Positions 51,908 to 62,902 of a stretch of 64,000 bases of DNA are shown here, one piece after another. Every line of letters starts with the position of its first letter. The first letter of the stretch is position 1. The translations under genes and the position numbers were made by a program. Origin of the DNA: Thermoanaerobaculia bacterium (GTDB lineage: Bacteria > Acidobacteriota > Thermoanaerobaculia > Thermoanaerobaculales > Sulfomarinibacteraceae); the NCBI GenBank assembly GCA_027061805.1, contig JAMOWA010000068.1, forward strand, positions 62,001 to 126,000, given 5' to 3'. A model generated the notes under the pieces. It worked only from the letters and a program-made list of their open reading frames with translations. It searched no databases and had not been told where the DNA came from.

Positions 51908-52425
51908 GCAGCATCCGCGTTCTGTACACCGCCGAGGAGATCGCCGCACGCGTCGCAGACGTGGGAAGCCGCATCACCTCCGACTACGAGGGGCGCGAGC
52001 TGGTGCTCGTCGGGATCCTCAAGGGTGCCGCCTTCCTGCTGGCGGACCTCGCCCGCCGGATCCAGTGTCCGCTCACCTACGAGTTCGTGGACGTGACCAC
52101 GAGCCGTGCGGACCGGGGCGAGGTGGTGAGCCTGACCTACGCCACCCACTTCGACGTGCATGGCAGGGACGTGCTGATCCTCAAGGACGTGTTTCACACG
52201 GGAGTGACCGAGAACTACCTGCTCACCCACCTCTCCCAGCAGAACCCCGCCAGCATGCAGATCGTTGCCCTGGTGGACAAGCCCCAGCTCCGGAGCGTGA
52301 ACCTCTCGGCCACGTACGCCGTGTTCTCCGAGGTCCCGGAGGGCTTCCTGGTGGGCTACGGGCTCGGCAGCGAGCGGGGCGAGTACGTCAACCGGCCGGA
52401 CCTCAGCCTGCTCCAGGAGGCGTGA
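51904..52425 (+). CDS. Hypoxanthine phosphoribosyltransferase-like protein with degraded active site
   Basis: A 173-residue type I PRTase. The fold markers VLVGILKGAAFLLADLARRI and LVDKP are clear. The PRPP loop, normally VEDIIDTGxT, reads LKDVFHTGVT: the first acid is K94 and the catalytic aspartate is H98. The SYG flap motif is missing, and the Mg2+ aspartate after GYG is lost (GYGLGSER). It probably lacks transferase activity and may keep only a structural or regulatory role, as Hpt partners TilS and FtsH in other bacteria. Confidence 0.85.
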   Translation: MSSIRVLYTAEEIAARVADVGSRITSDYEGRELVLVGILKGAAFLLADLARRIQCPLTYEFVDVTTSRADRGEVVSLTYATHFDVHGRDVLILKDVFHTGVTENYLLTHLSQQNPASMQIVALVDKPQLRSVNLSATYAVFSEVPEGFLVGYGLGSERGEYVNRPDLSLLQEA

Positions 52426-52498
52426 AGGGAACATTCCGGGGAGCACATCCGTTCTGGCATGCGCCCGTTGAACCACGGGCGCTGGAGGAAACAGGCGA

Positions 52499-54378
<1,880 letters not shown>

Positions 54379-54382
<4 letters not shown>

Positions 54383-55251
54383 ACACACCCACGACGGACA
54401 CCACGGGCTGGACAGGCCGCCAGGGGCGGCTCCCGGCTCCGTGGTCGGCCGGCCGGCCGTTCATCATGGGGATCGTCAACTGCACGCCGGACTCCTTCTC
54501 CGACGGGGGCCTCCACCTGGACACGGGCCCGGCCATCCGGCACGGCCTCGAGCTGCTGGAGGCGGGCGCCGCCATCGTGGACGTGGGCGGCGAGTCCACC
54601 CGGCCGGGTGCCAACCCGGTGCCCGCGCCCGAGGAGATCCGCCGGGTCGTCCCTGTGATCCAGGGTCTCCGCACCTGCCATCCCACGGCCCTCATCTCCG
54701 TGGACACCTCCAAGGCCGAGGTGGCGGAGGCGGCCCTCGCGGCCGGGGCCGACCTGGTGAACGACGTGACCGCCGCCTCGGACCCGGAGATGCTCGGCGT
54801 GGTCGCCGCCGCCAGTGCGGGCATCGTGCTCATGCACATGCGGGGCACCCCGCGGACCATGCAGTCGGACACGGTCTACACCCACGTGGTGGCCGAGGTC
54901 CACGGCCACCTCCACGAGCGGGCCACCGCGGCCATGGAGGCCGGGATCCCCCCAGATGCCGTCTGGCTGGACCCCGGCATCGGCTTCGGCAAGGACGACC
55001 CGGGCAACCTTGCCCTGCTGGCCGCCCTCCCCGACCTGGCGGCCCTGGGACATCCCGTGGTGGTGGGGCCCTCCCGGAAATCGTTCATCGGGCGGCTCAC
55101 CGGCGCGGAGGTCGGCGACCGGCTGCCGGGCACCCTTGCGGCGCTCGTCCCCGCGCTCGACTGCCCCCGGGCCGTGGTCCGGGTCCACGACGTGGCCGAG
55201 GTGGCCCGGTTCCTCACGGTGGCCACCGCCATCCGGGAGGCCACCGCATGA
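54379..55251 (+). CDS. folP: Dihydropteroate synthase
   Basis: A 290-residue folate enzyme that joins pABA to the pterin pyrophosphate. Signatures are [15 protein letters not shown] at 30-44, [12 protein letters not shown] at 67-78, the [12 protein letters not shown] strand, MHMRGTP, and SRKSFIGRL. The N-terminus has about 25 extra residues. The GTG overlaps the ftsH stop and the stop overlaps the cdaA ATG. Confidence 0.96.
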
Positions 55252-56054
55252 CCTGGCTGGTGGAGTTCCTCCGCGAGCTGACGCACCTCCAGGTGGGCAT
55301 CGCCGACCTGGCAGATATCGTCACGGTGGCCCTGCTGGTCTACCTGCTCCTGGTGCTGTTGCGCGGCACCCGGGCCATGCAGATGCTCTGGGGCATCCTG
55401 GCCATTGTCGTCCTCTACCTGGGAGCGTCGTACCTGGGCCTGGCCACGCTGTCGGCCATCCTGCGGGAGTTCCTGTTCTACCTGCCCTTTGCCATCATCG
55501 TGCTGTTCCAGCAGGAGATCCGGCGCATGCTGACCGCCTTCGGGGCCACCTCATGGCGCCATCTCTTCAGCTCCGGCGACGAGGGCCCCGTGTTCATCAA
55601 CGAGCTCTCCCTGGCCGCCGGGCGGCTGGCCTCCCAGCGCATCGGCGCCCTGATCGCCGTGGAACGACGGGATTCCCTGGAGGGGTGGGCGGACACGGGC
55701 ATCCGTCTGGACGCCCGCTTCTCCTACGACCTGCTGCTGAATATCTTCATTCCCGGCACACCCCTGCACGACGGTGCCGTGATCGTCCGGGGCGACCGCA
55801 TCCTGGCGGCCTCGTGCTTCCTGCCCATCACCACGCGGGCCGAGATCTCCAAGGAGCTGGGGACCCGGCACCGGGCGGCCATCGGCCTCAGCGAGGAGAC
55901 CGACGCGCTCTGCGTGGTGGTCTCCGAGGAGACCGGCACCATCTCGCTGGCCGTGGAGGGGCAACTGCTGCGGCCCCTGGACGAGACAACGCTCCGCAAC
56001 GCCCTGGCCGAGCACCTGTTCCAGCTGGGGGCCGGCCTGGAGGAGATGGAATGA
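55248..56054 (+). CDS. cdaA: Diadenylate cyclase CdaA
   Basis: A 268-residue membrane c-di-AMP synthase. Three N-terminal transmembrane helices (about 23-40, 46-65, 70-88) precede the DAC domain with GTPLHDGAVIV (DGA at 175-177) and GTRHRAAIGLSE (RHR at 207-209), the catalytic and ATP motifs. c-di-AMP controls osmotic and cell-wall balance. It is followed by its partners ybbR and glmM, the conserved module. Confidence 0.95.
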   Translation: MTWLVEFLRELTHLQVGIADLADIVTVALLVYLLLVLLRGTRAMQMLWGILAIVVLYLGASYLGLATLSAILREFLFYLPFAIIVLFQQEIRRMLTAFGATSWRHLFSSGDEGPVFINELSLAAGRLASQRIGALIAVERRDSLEGWADTGIRLDARFSYDLLLNIFIPGTPLHDGAVIVRGDRILAASCFLPITTRAEISKELGTRHRAAIGLSEETDALCVVVSEETGTISLAVEGQLLRPLDETTLRNALAEHLFQLGAGLEEME

Positions 56055-56740
56055 AGCGACGTCCCAGGCATCCCGGACTCTTCCTCTTCGCCCTGGTCGT
56101 GGCCTTCTTCCTGTGGTACGCGGTGGCGGGCCAGCGCCGGGAGCGCATCTCCGAGCGGCAGGTGGCCGTTCCCCTGACCCTCGTGAACATACCGCCCGAT
56201 CTGGTGATCACCAACAACGTGCCCGAGACCGTCTCGCTGCGGCTGCGCGGAGCGCTGAGCCGCATCCTCTCCGACGGCGACTCCATGCAGGTGGTGCTGG
56301 ACCTGGCGGGGGCCGAGCCGGGCACGCGGACCTTTCCCGTGAAGCCGGCCCAGATCAAGCTTCCACCCGACGTCTCGGTGGTGAGCATCGACCCGCCGGA
56401 GATCGAGCTGCACCTGGAACGCCTCCAGGTCCGGCAGGTCCCGGTCAGGCCGGTCATCGAGGGCGAGCCCGCCCCGGGCTTCCAGGTGACGGGCGTGCGG
56501 ACCGTGCCCTCCGCGCTGGCCGTCCAGGGGCCGGAGAGCCTCGTGGACGGGCTCGAGAGCGTGGAGACCACCCCCGTCCGGGTGGACGGCGCAACGGGCC
56601 CCGTGGAGGCCGCCGCCCAGACCCGCCTCCCCCACCCCCTGCTGCGCTCCCTGAGTGGAGTTCCGGTCCTGGTGGTGGTGGAGATCGGTCCTGCATCAAC
56701 CCCGGTCCCCACACCGGCCTCGCGCAGGAGGCGCCGCTGA
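56051..56740 (+). CDS. cdaR: YbbR-domain protein, CdaA regulator
   Basis: A 229-residue protein with one N-terminal transmembrane helix (about 10-26), then two YbbR-like beta domains (ISERQVAVPLTLVNIPPDLVI and VRQVPVRPVIEGEPAPGFQVTGV). CdaR homologues bind CdaA outside the membrane and tune its activity. The ATG overlaps the cdaA stop. Confidence 0.92.
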   Translation: MKRRPRHPGLFLFALVVAFFLWYAVAGQRRERISERQVAVPLTLVNIPPDLVITNNVPETVSLRLRGALSRILSDGDSMQVVLDLAGAEPGTRTFPVKPAQIKLPPDVSVVSIDPPEIELHLERLQVRQVPVRPVIEGEPAPGFQVTGVRTVPSALAVQGPESLVDGLESVETTPVRVDGATGPVEAAAQTRLPHPLLRSLSGVPVLVVVEIGPASTPVPTPASRRRRR

Positions 56741-56741
56741 C

Positions 56742-58067
56742 ATGCCCGATCTCTTCGGCACCGACGGCATCCGTGGACGGGCCTACGAGGCCCCCCTGGA
56801 CGAGGCCACCGTCCGCCGGCTCGGCGCCGCGCTGGCCGCGGAGCTCGGGGCGGCGGGGGGACCGCCGCTCCTGATGGCGGGCGACACGCGGGCCTCCACG
56901 CCGGACCTGGCCCGCTGGCTCGCCGGCGCCTTCCAGGCGGCGGGGGGCACCGTGGACTGGGCGGGCGTCCTGCCCACTCCCGCCGTCTCCCACCTGGTCC
57001 GCACGGGACACTGGATCGCCGGCGTGGTGATCTCCGCCTCCCACAACCCCGCCCCCGACAACGGCATCAAGGTGCTGGCGGCCAACGGAGAGAAGATTCC
57101 GGACTCCATGGAGGACCGCCTGGAGGCCAGGATGGTGACCGTGGAGCCGCTGGAGGGTCCACCCCTCCCCGAGCCCTCGGATGCCCTGGCGGGCCGGTAC
57201 CTGGAGCTGCTCCACGCCAGCCACGGGTGCGTGTGCCCCCTGGACGGGATGCACGTGGTGGTGGACTGCGCCCACGGCGCGGCCTCGGCGCTGGCCGCCC
57301 CGTTCCTCACCGACCTGGGCGCCAGGGTCACCATCGTCAACGCACGGCCCGACGGCGCCAACATCAACGAGGGCTGCGGGGCCACCGTGCCGGAGCACGT
57401 CGCCGAGGTGGTGGTCCGGAAGAAGGCCCACGCCGGGCTCGCGCTGGACGGCGACGCCGACCGGGCCGTCCTGGTGGACGAGACGGGCGCGGTTCTCGAC
57501 GGCGACGACATCCTCCTCGCCTGGGGCCGCCACCTGGCCGGGAGTGACCGGTTGCCCGGCCGGGCCGTGGTGGCCACCGTCATGAGCAACTTCGGTCTCG
57601 AGCGCGCCCTGGAGGGAGACGGCATCCGGGTGATCCGCTGCGCCGTGGGTGACCGTTCCGTCTGGGAGGCCATGCGCGCCTCCGGCGCCGCCCTGGGTGG
57701 CGAGCAGTCCGGGCACATCATCTGCGCCCACCACGGTGTCACCGGGGACGGGCTCCTGACGGGGACCCACCTTCTGGCCGTGGCCGCCGCCTCGGGGAGA
57801 CCCCTCTCGGAGCTCTCGGACCTCGTCCGGATGCCCCAGGTCCTGCTCAACGTCCCGGTCAGGGCCAAGCCCCCCTTCGAGGAGCGGCCGGCCATCCACG
57901 CCTGGGCCGAGGCCACCCGCAAGCGGCTCGAGGGCCGGGGCCGCCTCCTGCTCCGGTACTCGGGCACCGAACCCAAGGCCCGGGTCATGGTGGAGGGCGA
58001 CGACCCCGCCGAGATCGAGGCGCTGGCCCGCGAGGGCGCCGAGCTCATCGCCCGCGAGCTCGGCTAG
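56742..58067 (+). CDS. glmM: Phosphoglucosamine mutase
   Basis: A 441-residue enzyme that converts glucosamine-6-phosphate to glucosamine-1-phosphate for cell-wall precursors. FGTDGIRG at 5-12, phosphoserine loop ISASHNP with S100, metal loop DGDADR (about 240-245), sugar loop GGEQSGH and phosphate loop RYSGTEPKARVM are all present. It begins 1 base after ybbR. In other bacteria GlmM inhibits CdaA by direct binding. Confidence 0.97.
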   Translation: MPDLFGTDGIRGRAYEAPLDEATVRRLGAALAAELGAAGGPPLLMAGDTRASTPDLARWLAGAFQAAGGTVDWAGVLPTPAVSHLVRTGHWIAGVVISASHNPAPDNGIKVLAANGEKIPDSMEDRLEARMVTVEPLEGPPLPEPSDALAGRYLELLHASHGCVCPLDGMHVVVDCAHGAASALAAPFLTDLGARVTIVNARPDGANINEGCGATVPEHVAEVVVRKKAHAGLALDGDADRAVLVDETGAVLDGDDILLAWGRHLAGSDRLPGRAVVATVMSNFGLERALEGDGIRVIRCAVGDRSVWEAMRASGAALGGEQSGHIICAHHGVTGDGLLTGTHLLAVAAASGRPLSELSDLVRMPQVLLNVPVRAKPPFEERPAIHAWAEATRKRLEGRGRLLLRYSGTEPKARVMVEGDDPAEIEALAREGAELIARELG

Positions 58068-58228
58068 ACGGGAGCGTCCCACCCGCCCACCCGTTCGTGA
58101 AACGTGAAAGGTGAAACGAAAGAGGGTGAGGACGTTAGGACGTCAGGGGGTCAGGTGGCCCGCCCGCCGGCCCGGTGAAGAGGTGAAGGGTGAGGGAGTG
58201 AAGACGTCCCCCGCCCACCCAGGGGTTC
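58068..58228. repeat. Heptamer array and spacer
   Basis: A short CGTGAAA-type array at about 58095-58120 in minus orientation, followed by GC-rich spacer. No gene is seen. Confidence 0.7.
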
Positions 58229-58351
58229 GTGCCCGTGTCGGTGTCGGTGTCCGTGTCCCTGACCGAGGCCGTGTCCCTGACCGTGGCCGTGTCCGTGTCG
58301 GTGACCGTGACTGTGTCCGTGTCCGCGACAGTGCCCCTGTCCGTGTCCCCG
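58229..58351. repeat. Second GTGTCC-type hexamer array
   Basis: About 20 units of GTGTCC, GTGTCG, GTGACC and variants. In one frame it reads as a valine/serine repeat, but it has no coding features. Same kind as the array at 46666-46798. Confidence 0.85.
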
Positions 58352-58728
58352 CCTCCGGCGGCGGCAAACGGTGGCGGATGTCGGCGGCCGGGGGCGGCGG
58401 CGGCAGGCCGGGCCGGCCTCCTCCTCCCCCCTGCACCCCTGCTCCCCTGCTGCCCACCGGACTGGGCTGGTCCTTCGATTCACGTTTCCCGTTTCACGTG
58501 AGCCTGTTGCAAGAGTCCTGGATCGAGGTGGATTCCTGCGGCATCGGCCCCCACCCACCCAGGAAAAGGAACCACGGATTACATTACACGGATCTATCGG
58601 ATTAAGAAGACGATAGAGAAATCCCGGACATACGTCCGAATTCACGCCGGGCAGATGGGTATGACTTTCAGAGAGTTTTGCAGGTGGCTCACGTTTCACG
58701 AGGGCGGGCGGGGGACGTCCTCACGCCC
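58352..58728. repeat. Mixed repeat fragments
   Basis: Octamers at about 58430-58455, a heptamer pair at about 58479-58500, an AACCACGGATTACATTACAC stretch near 58569, the ATGACTTTCAGAGAGTTTTG element at about 58661-58680 shared with 45.96 kb, and TTTCACG at about 58695. No gene is seen. Confidence 0.65.
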
Positions 58729-59529
58729 TCACGCCCTTACCTCCTCCACCAGCTCCCGCGCCACCGTCTCCGGCGCCTCCAGCGGCAGGAGGTGCGCGCA
58801 GTCCGGGACCTCCACCAGGCGGGCGCCGGAGATCCCCTCCGCGGCCTCCCGGGCGAAGTCACGGAAACCGGGCATCTCCTTCTCGCCCACCAGCACCACC
58901 GTGGGCACGGCGATCTCCCCGAGACGGTCCGGGACCTTCCAGTCCCGCGCCACCCGGTCACGCTCCGTGGCCAGGTAGTCGGCGCCGGGGAAGTCCCGGA
59001 GGATCGCCGCGAGCTTCTCCCGGACCCCCGGCTTCGCCAGCGAGTGCGCGAAGAGCGGACTCGAGGCCCACGGCCCCTCCATGGCCGCCCGGATCCCCTC
59101 CGTGCGGGCCACCTTCGCCACGGCCTTCAGGTTCTCCATGAAGGCCGGCTCGAAGGGTCGGTCCGGCATCACCGGCGCCACCAGGCCCAGCCGCTCCACG
59201 CGCTCCGGCATGGTCACGGCCATCTCCAGCGCCACGCCGCCACCCAGCGAGAAGCCCACCACCGTGGCGGACCCCAGGCCCGCCGCATCCATCACCGCCG
59301 CCATGTCGGCGGCGTGGTGGCTCCAGTGGTAGCCGGAGGGCGGCATGGTGGACTTCCCATGGCCCCGCAGGTCCGGCCGCAGCACCCGGAACCCGGCCTC
59401 CACCAGTGCCGGGGCCACCTCGTCCCACACCCGGTGGTCCAGCGTGTGGCCGTGGAGCAGCAGCACCGCAGGCCCGCTCCCCTCGTCCTCATAGTGGATC
59501 CGCACGTCACCGTTCACGGCTTCCGGCAT
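58729..59529 (-). CDS. Alpha/beta-fold hydrolase
   Basis: A 266-residue hydrolase. The oxyanion segment LLLHGHTLDHRVW is at 23-35, the nucleophile elbow GFSLGG has S94, the acid lies near DKW/VGEKEMPG (about 215) and the histidine is in CAHLLPLE (about 244). It is close to 3-oxoadipate enol-lactonase-like or general esterase enzymes; the substrate is unknown. The ATG has GGGGAGG 5 bases upstream. It is a single gene between repeats. Confidence 0.9.
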   Translation of the reverse strand: MPEAVNGDVRIHYEDEGSGPAVLLLHGHTLDHRVWDEVAPALVEAGFRVLRPDLRGHGKSTMPPSGYHWSHHAADMAAVMDAAGLGSATVVGFSLGGGVALEMAVTMPERVERLGLVAPVMPDRPFEPAFMENLKAVAKVARTEGIRAAMEGPWASSPLFAHSLAKPGVREKLAAILRDFPGADYLATERDRVARDWKVPDRLGEIAVPTVVLVGEKEMPGFRDFAREAAEGISGARLVEVPDCAHLLPLEAPETVARELVEEVRA

Positions 59530-59667
59530 GGGCACCTCCCCGGTTGGCCGCAAGTGTAGCGGAGACGGGAGGTGGCGCGTGAATGGTGGCGAGGTGAAGC
59601 CCACCCGCCCGTACCTGGGAATGACACCTCTCCGGTCTCGACGTGGCATCCCACACGACGCTCACCC

Positions 59668-60996
59668 TCACCTCTTCACTCCCTTCCCGCCGGCTGGGGG
59701 CGGCAGCTCCCACCGGAAGCTGCGGGGTGGTGCATTCTCCGGCCATGGCCAGAGCTTCGCGCTGAGCTCCGGGGCGCCCGGCAGGAACAGCACGGCGCTG
59801 CCGTCGGGACCGTGCTCCAGCTCCAGGGAGCACTCGCAGTACAGCTGGGGGACCTCGAAGCCCGGAGGGAGGACCTCCGGGTAGCTACCCGTGGACCCTG
59901 CCTCGCGGATCAGGGCAAGGCCGGCACGGACCAGGTGGCGCCAGGCCATGGTCTCCTGCATCCGGCCGGCCAGGACGTGGGTGTTGAAGCCACCGAAGAC
60001 CTCCTCCGGAACCACCAGGTTGACGGGGAAGCTGTGGGACATGCGCCGGGGCGGGGCATCCGCCAGGTGGGCGTACGGGATCCCCATCACCTCGAGCCGT
60101 TGTATCCCCATGCGGTAGAGGTCGGCCACGAGGATCTCCCGCCAGGGAATCCCCAGCGCGGATCCCACCGTGACCGCCACCGTGCCCCACGCCGTGTCCG
60201 GTTCCAGTCCGCTCTCCTTCAGGCTGCCGGAATCCGGGTCGAGAAACGCGGCCGCCAGCATCGTGGTCTCCACGGCCAGGGCCTCCCGTCCCGCGGCGAT
60301 CAGGTCGCGACGGGGCAGCAGGGCCTCGATGGAGGCGGCCTCCTCCGGGCCCACACCCCCCCTCGCGGCCGCCTCGCCCACCAGCCCGAGAAGGAGTCTC
60401 TCCATGGCCACGCCTATCAGCGGACAGATGAGCTGCTTCTCGACTTCGAGCGAGCGTGCCAGGGTGGCCAGGGCGGTCATGTCCCCGAGGGCGGCCTGAG
60501 GGTCGCCCCCCTCCAGGTGGAGGCCCCCGGACACGGCCAGGAGACGGGCACACCGGAGCAGGTCGAGCAGGGGCGGGATCTCCGCATCGAGGGAGTACTC
60601 CAGACCCCAGTCCGAGCCGGGGCAGCGTGCGGCCCGGTGGAGGAGGTCCAGGACCTCCCGGTTGGCCTCCAGGCACTGCCGCGCCGCCTTCACCTCGGCC
60701 GCTGTCCAGGTGCCGGTGGAACGGGACCCCAGCGGCCTGACCGCGGCGTCAATGCACTCCCCCTCCACCAGGGCGGCGGCCGCGCGCAACCAGCGCGCGG
60801 CGTTGTCCTCCTGGGGCACCCCCGGCGGGTGCCCCAGGGACAGGTGGAGGTCCTCCACCGTGGCCTGGAAGTCCTCCCGCGCCGACTCCAGGCGGTGCCG
60901 GGCCACCAGGCGCCAGGCGAGCAGCCCGGCGAGCAGTGCCAGGACGAGCAGTCCCACGATCACGAAGACGGGGCGGTGGGCAGAACGGTCATTCAT
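59668..60996 (-). CDS. Membrane-anchored hypothetical protein of a sigma operon
   Basis: A 442-residue protein with one N-terminal transmembrane helix (about 10-30) and a long helical extracytoplasmic part. It contains WLRAAAALVEGE, LLDLLRCARLLAVSG and GGDPQAALGDMTALATLARSL, a pattern of helical hairpins seen in DUF-type sensor proteins of Acidobacteria-like genomes; I cannot name a family. The ATG at 60996 overlaps the previous stop (ATGA), placing it third in the sigma operon. It may sense or act at the envelope. Confidence 0.75.
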   Translation of the reverse strand: MNDRSAHRPVFVIVGLLVLALLAGLLAWRLVARHRLESAREDFQATVEDLHLSLGHPPGVPQEDNAARWLRAAAALVEGECIDAAVRPLGSRSTGTWTAAEVKAARQCLEANREVLDLLHRAARCPGSDWGLEYSLDAEIPPLLDLLRCARLLAVSGGLHLEGGDPQAALGDMTALATLARSLEVEKQLICPLIGVAMERLLLGLVGEAAARGGVGPEEAASIEALLPRRDLIAAGREALAVETTMLAAAFLDPDSGSLKESGLEPDTAWGTVAVTVGSALGIPWREILVADLYRMGIQRLEVMGIPYAHLADAPPRRMSHSFPVNLVVPEEVFGGFNTHVLAGRMQETMAWRHLVRAGLALIREAGSTGSYPEVLPPGFEVPQLYCECSLELEHGPDGSAVLFLPGAPELSAKLWPWPENAPPRSFRWELPPPAGGKGVKR

Positions 60997-61367
60997 GAGA
61001 CGTCTCCTTTCAGGATTGCCTCCACGAAGTGCCGCCTCGCGGTGGCGGAGGGCCGTGCGATCCTGCGGTGCACCAGGCCCGGGCAGCAGGCCAGCACGGG
61101 CTCTGTCTCGATCTGCCGGAGGGCTGCCGGCCGGGGCCTGGCGGGCTCCGCGGCCCGGGGCAGCGAGAGGCTGAGCCACAGGTGGCCGGCCAGCACCAGG
61201 GCCATGGCTGCGGCCCAGGCCCACCGGACCCGGGGATGACCCCACCGGCGTCCCTCGGGCGACGGGGCGGGAACGGCCGCCGTGGTCAGGATACGCATCC
61301 TGAGCCCCTCCGGGGGCTGCGGGGGCATGGCACCGGAGGGCAACGGGTTCCGTGGCGAGCTGTTCAT
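60993..61367 (-). CDS. Small single-pass membrane protein, putative anti-sigma factor
   Basis: A 124-residue protein with one transmembrane helix (about 47-68) between a Pro-rich cytosolic N-terminus and a basic C-terminal part with a CC pair (LACCPGLVHRR). It lacks the zf-HC2 motif. Its position directly after the sigma gene, with 4-base overlaps on both sides, suggests sigma control, but this is inferred. Confidence 0.7.
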   Translation of the reverse strand: MNSSPRNPLPSGAMPPQPPEGLRMRILTTAAVPAPSPEGRRWGHPRVRWAWAAAMALVLAGHLWLSLSLPRAAEPARPRPAALRQIETEPVLACCPGLVHRRIARPSATARRHFVEAILKGDVS

Positions 61368-61927
61368 CTGGAGACTCCCATCATGCGGCGGAGCCGGGCC
61401 AGGGCCAGGCGGTACCGGCTCGCCGCGGTGAAGGTGGGGACGCCGGTGACGTCGCCGATCTCCCGGTAGCTCAGGCCCTCGAAATGCCGGAGGTAGACCG
61501 CCTCCCGCAACTTCGGGGGGAGCTTCGCCAGCTGGGCTGCCGCCTGTCGGGCGGCGAAACGCGCCTCGGCGCCGGCTCCGGGATCCGCCACCAGCAGCGT
61601 GTCCACGTCGCGATGCTCGCGGCGCCCCCTCAGGGTCGAGACGGCAACGTTGTGGGTCATCCGGAGGAGGTAGGCCAGCGGACGGCGGACCCTCGCCAGT
61701 CCCTCCCCGGCCCGGGCCAGCCGGACGAAGACCTCCTGGACCACGTCCGCAGCGTCCTCGGCGGAGCCCGTCCGCCACAGCGCCAGGGCGTAGAGCCGGG
61801 CGGCGCAGGCGTCGTAGACCCCGGCCAGCGCCTCCACGTCGCCGGCGGCGAGCCGGGAGAAGGACGTGTCGAGCTCCGGAACCGCCTGCTCCATCCCCGT
61901 GCTGGTCGTGCTGATTCCTGCCTCCAT
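61364..61927 (-). CDS. ECF-type RNA polymerase sigma factor (third)
   Basis: A 187-residue sigma factor. Region 2: VYDACAARLYALALWRTGSAEDAADVVQEVFVRL, then RRPLAYLLRMTHNVAVSTL; region 4: LPPKLREAVYLRHFEGLSYREIGDVTGV and SRYRLALARLRRMM. The ATG at 61927 is chosen because the longer frame runs through repeat sequence and a CATACT box lies just upstream. It heads a three-gene unit. Confidence 0.92.
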   Translation of the reverse strand: MEAGISTTSTGMEQAVPELDTSFSRLAAGDVEALAGVYDACAARLYALALWRTGSAEDAADVVQEVFVRLARAGEGLARVRRPLAYLLRMTHNVAVSTLRGRREHRDVDTLLVADPGAGAEARFAARQAAAQLAKLPPKLREAVYLRHFEGLSYREIGDVTGVPTFTAASRYRLALARLRRMMGVSR

Positions 61928-62179
61928 CACCAGTATGACGCTCCGGGTCCCGACTCTTGTCACTCGTCCACGCCCGGCCTTCCCCCATCCGTTGGACTGC
62001 CCACCCATCGCGCCGTACCAGCGAGGGGCCGGCGATCTCCGGACCGGGGCGGGTGGGTGGGCGCTCACGGGTGGTCGGGAGGGTGTCACACCTCGCACGG
62101 GCGGGCTGCGCACCTCCCCTCATCCTCATTCGATTCGCGTCTCACGCTTCACGCTTCACGAACGACGGGGATCACGTCC
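61928..62179. repeat. Gap with heptamer-type repeat
   Basis: TTCACGC/TCTCACG variants of the heptamer at about 62138-62160 with GGGCGG-type flank at 62040-62105. It is a decayed copy. No gene is seen. Confidence 0.6.
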
Positions 62180-62902
62180 TCATCCACACGGCGGCAGGTC
62201 GGGCAGCTCCGGGAGCCGCTCCACCGTGTCCCACTCCAGGCGGACCAGCTCCAGCTCCACCCACCTGCCTCTGCCAGCCTCGGCACGGATGGACCGGGGC
62301 ACCGAGACCGTGTGCCGATCCAGCATGATCCGCCAGGCCGGTGGATCGCCCGGTCCCTCCACCTCCACCACGCGCCAGGGATCGGCGGCGAGACGGACCC
62401 TGAACCCGAAGCCGGGCCCCTCCACCTCCACCCAGGGTGCCTCCACCACGGTGACGCGATCCCCCGGCAGGGCCGGGAGCCGGCCACCCAGGAGCCGCGC
62501 CGCCTGGGGCAGGGGCAGACCACGGACGCCCAGGATGGCCGAGGCATCGGACACCTCGCTCCGGCATCCCTTCTTGAGATCGGCCAGCTCGGCCGCACCC
62601 GGCCCCCGCCAGGCCAGGATGCTCACGGGGCTCCCGAAGGGTTCCGAGACCGTCAGCCGTCCCGCATTCCCCAGGGTCAGCACGACGAGGCGCAGCCCCC
62701 CCGTCTTCGGCACCCGCATCCGGTAGAGCGCCGCCAGCCCTCCGGACAGCGGCCTGGCAAGCACCTCCAGACCGGCCTGGACGGGCTCCCCCCGGGACGG
62801 TTGCGCGGTGCGGCACCCCGGCAGGGCAACGAGCACGAGCAGGACGGCCGCGGCCACCATCGACCGGGCGGGCCGCTCGAGCCGCGGCGGATCAGGGGGC
62901 AT
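62180..62902 (-). CDS. Lipoprotein, outer-membrane assembly or DUF4292-like
   Basis: A 240-residue lipoprotein: a hydrophobic signal at about 15-29 ends in the lipobox LPGC with C30. The mature part is beta-rich and soluble (YRMRVPKTGGLRLVVLTLGNAGRLTVS, GLPLPQAARLLGGRLPAL), reminiscent of LolB/DUF4292-type lipid-binding lipoproteins. The start overlaps the TPR gene stop by 11 bases, so the two are coupled. The assignment is by general shape only. Confidence 0.75.
   Translation of the reverse strand: MPPDPPRLERPARSMVAAAVLLVLVALPGCRTAQPSRGEPVQAGLEVLARPLSGGLAALYRMRVPKTGGLRLVVLTLGNAGRLTVSEPFGSPVSILAWRGPGAAELADLKKGCRSEVSDASAILGVRGLPLPQAARLLGGRLPALPGDRVTVVEAPWVEVEGPGFGFRVRLAADPWRVVEVEGPGDPPAWRIMLDRHTVSVPRSIRAEAGRGRWVELELVRLEWDTVERLPELPDLPPCG

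Noticed and set aside
58229-58501. Valine/serine repeat frame at the hexamer array
   Set aside because: The period comes from the DNA repeat; no ribosome site and no non-repeat domain.
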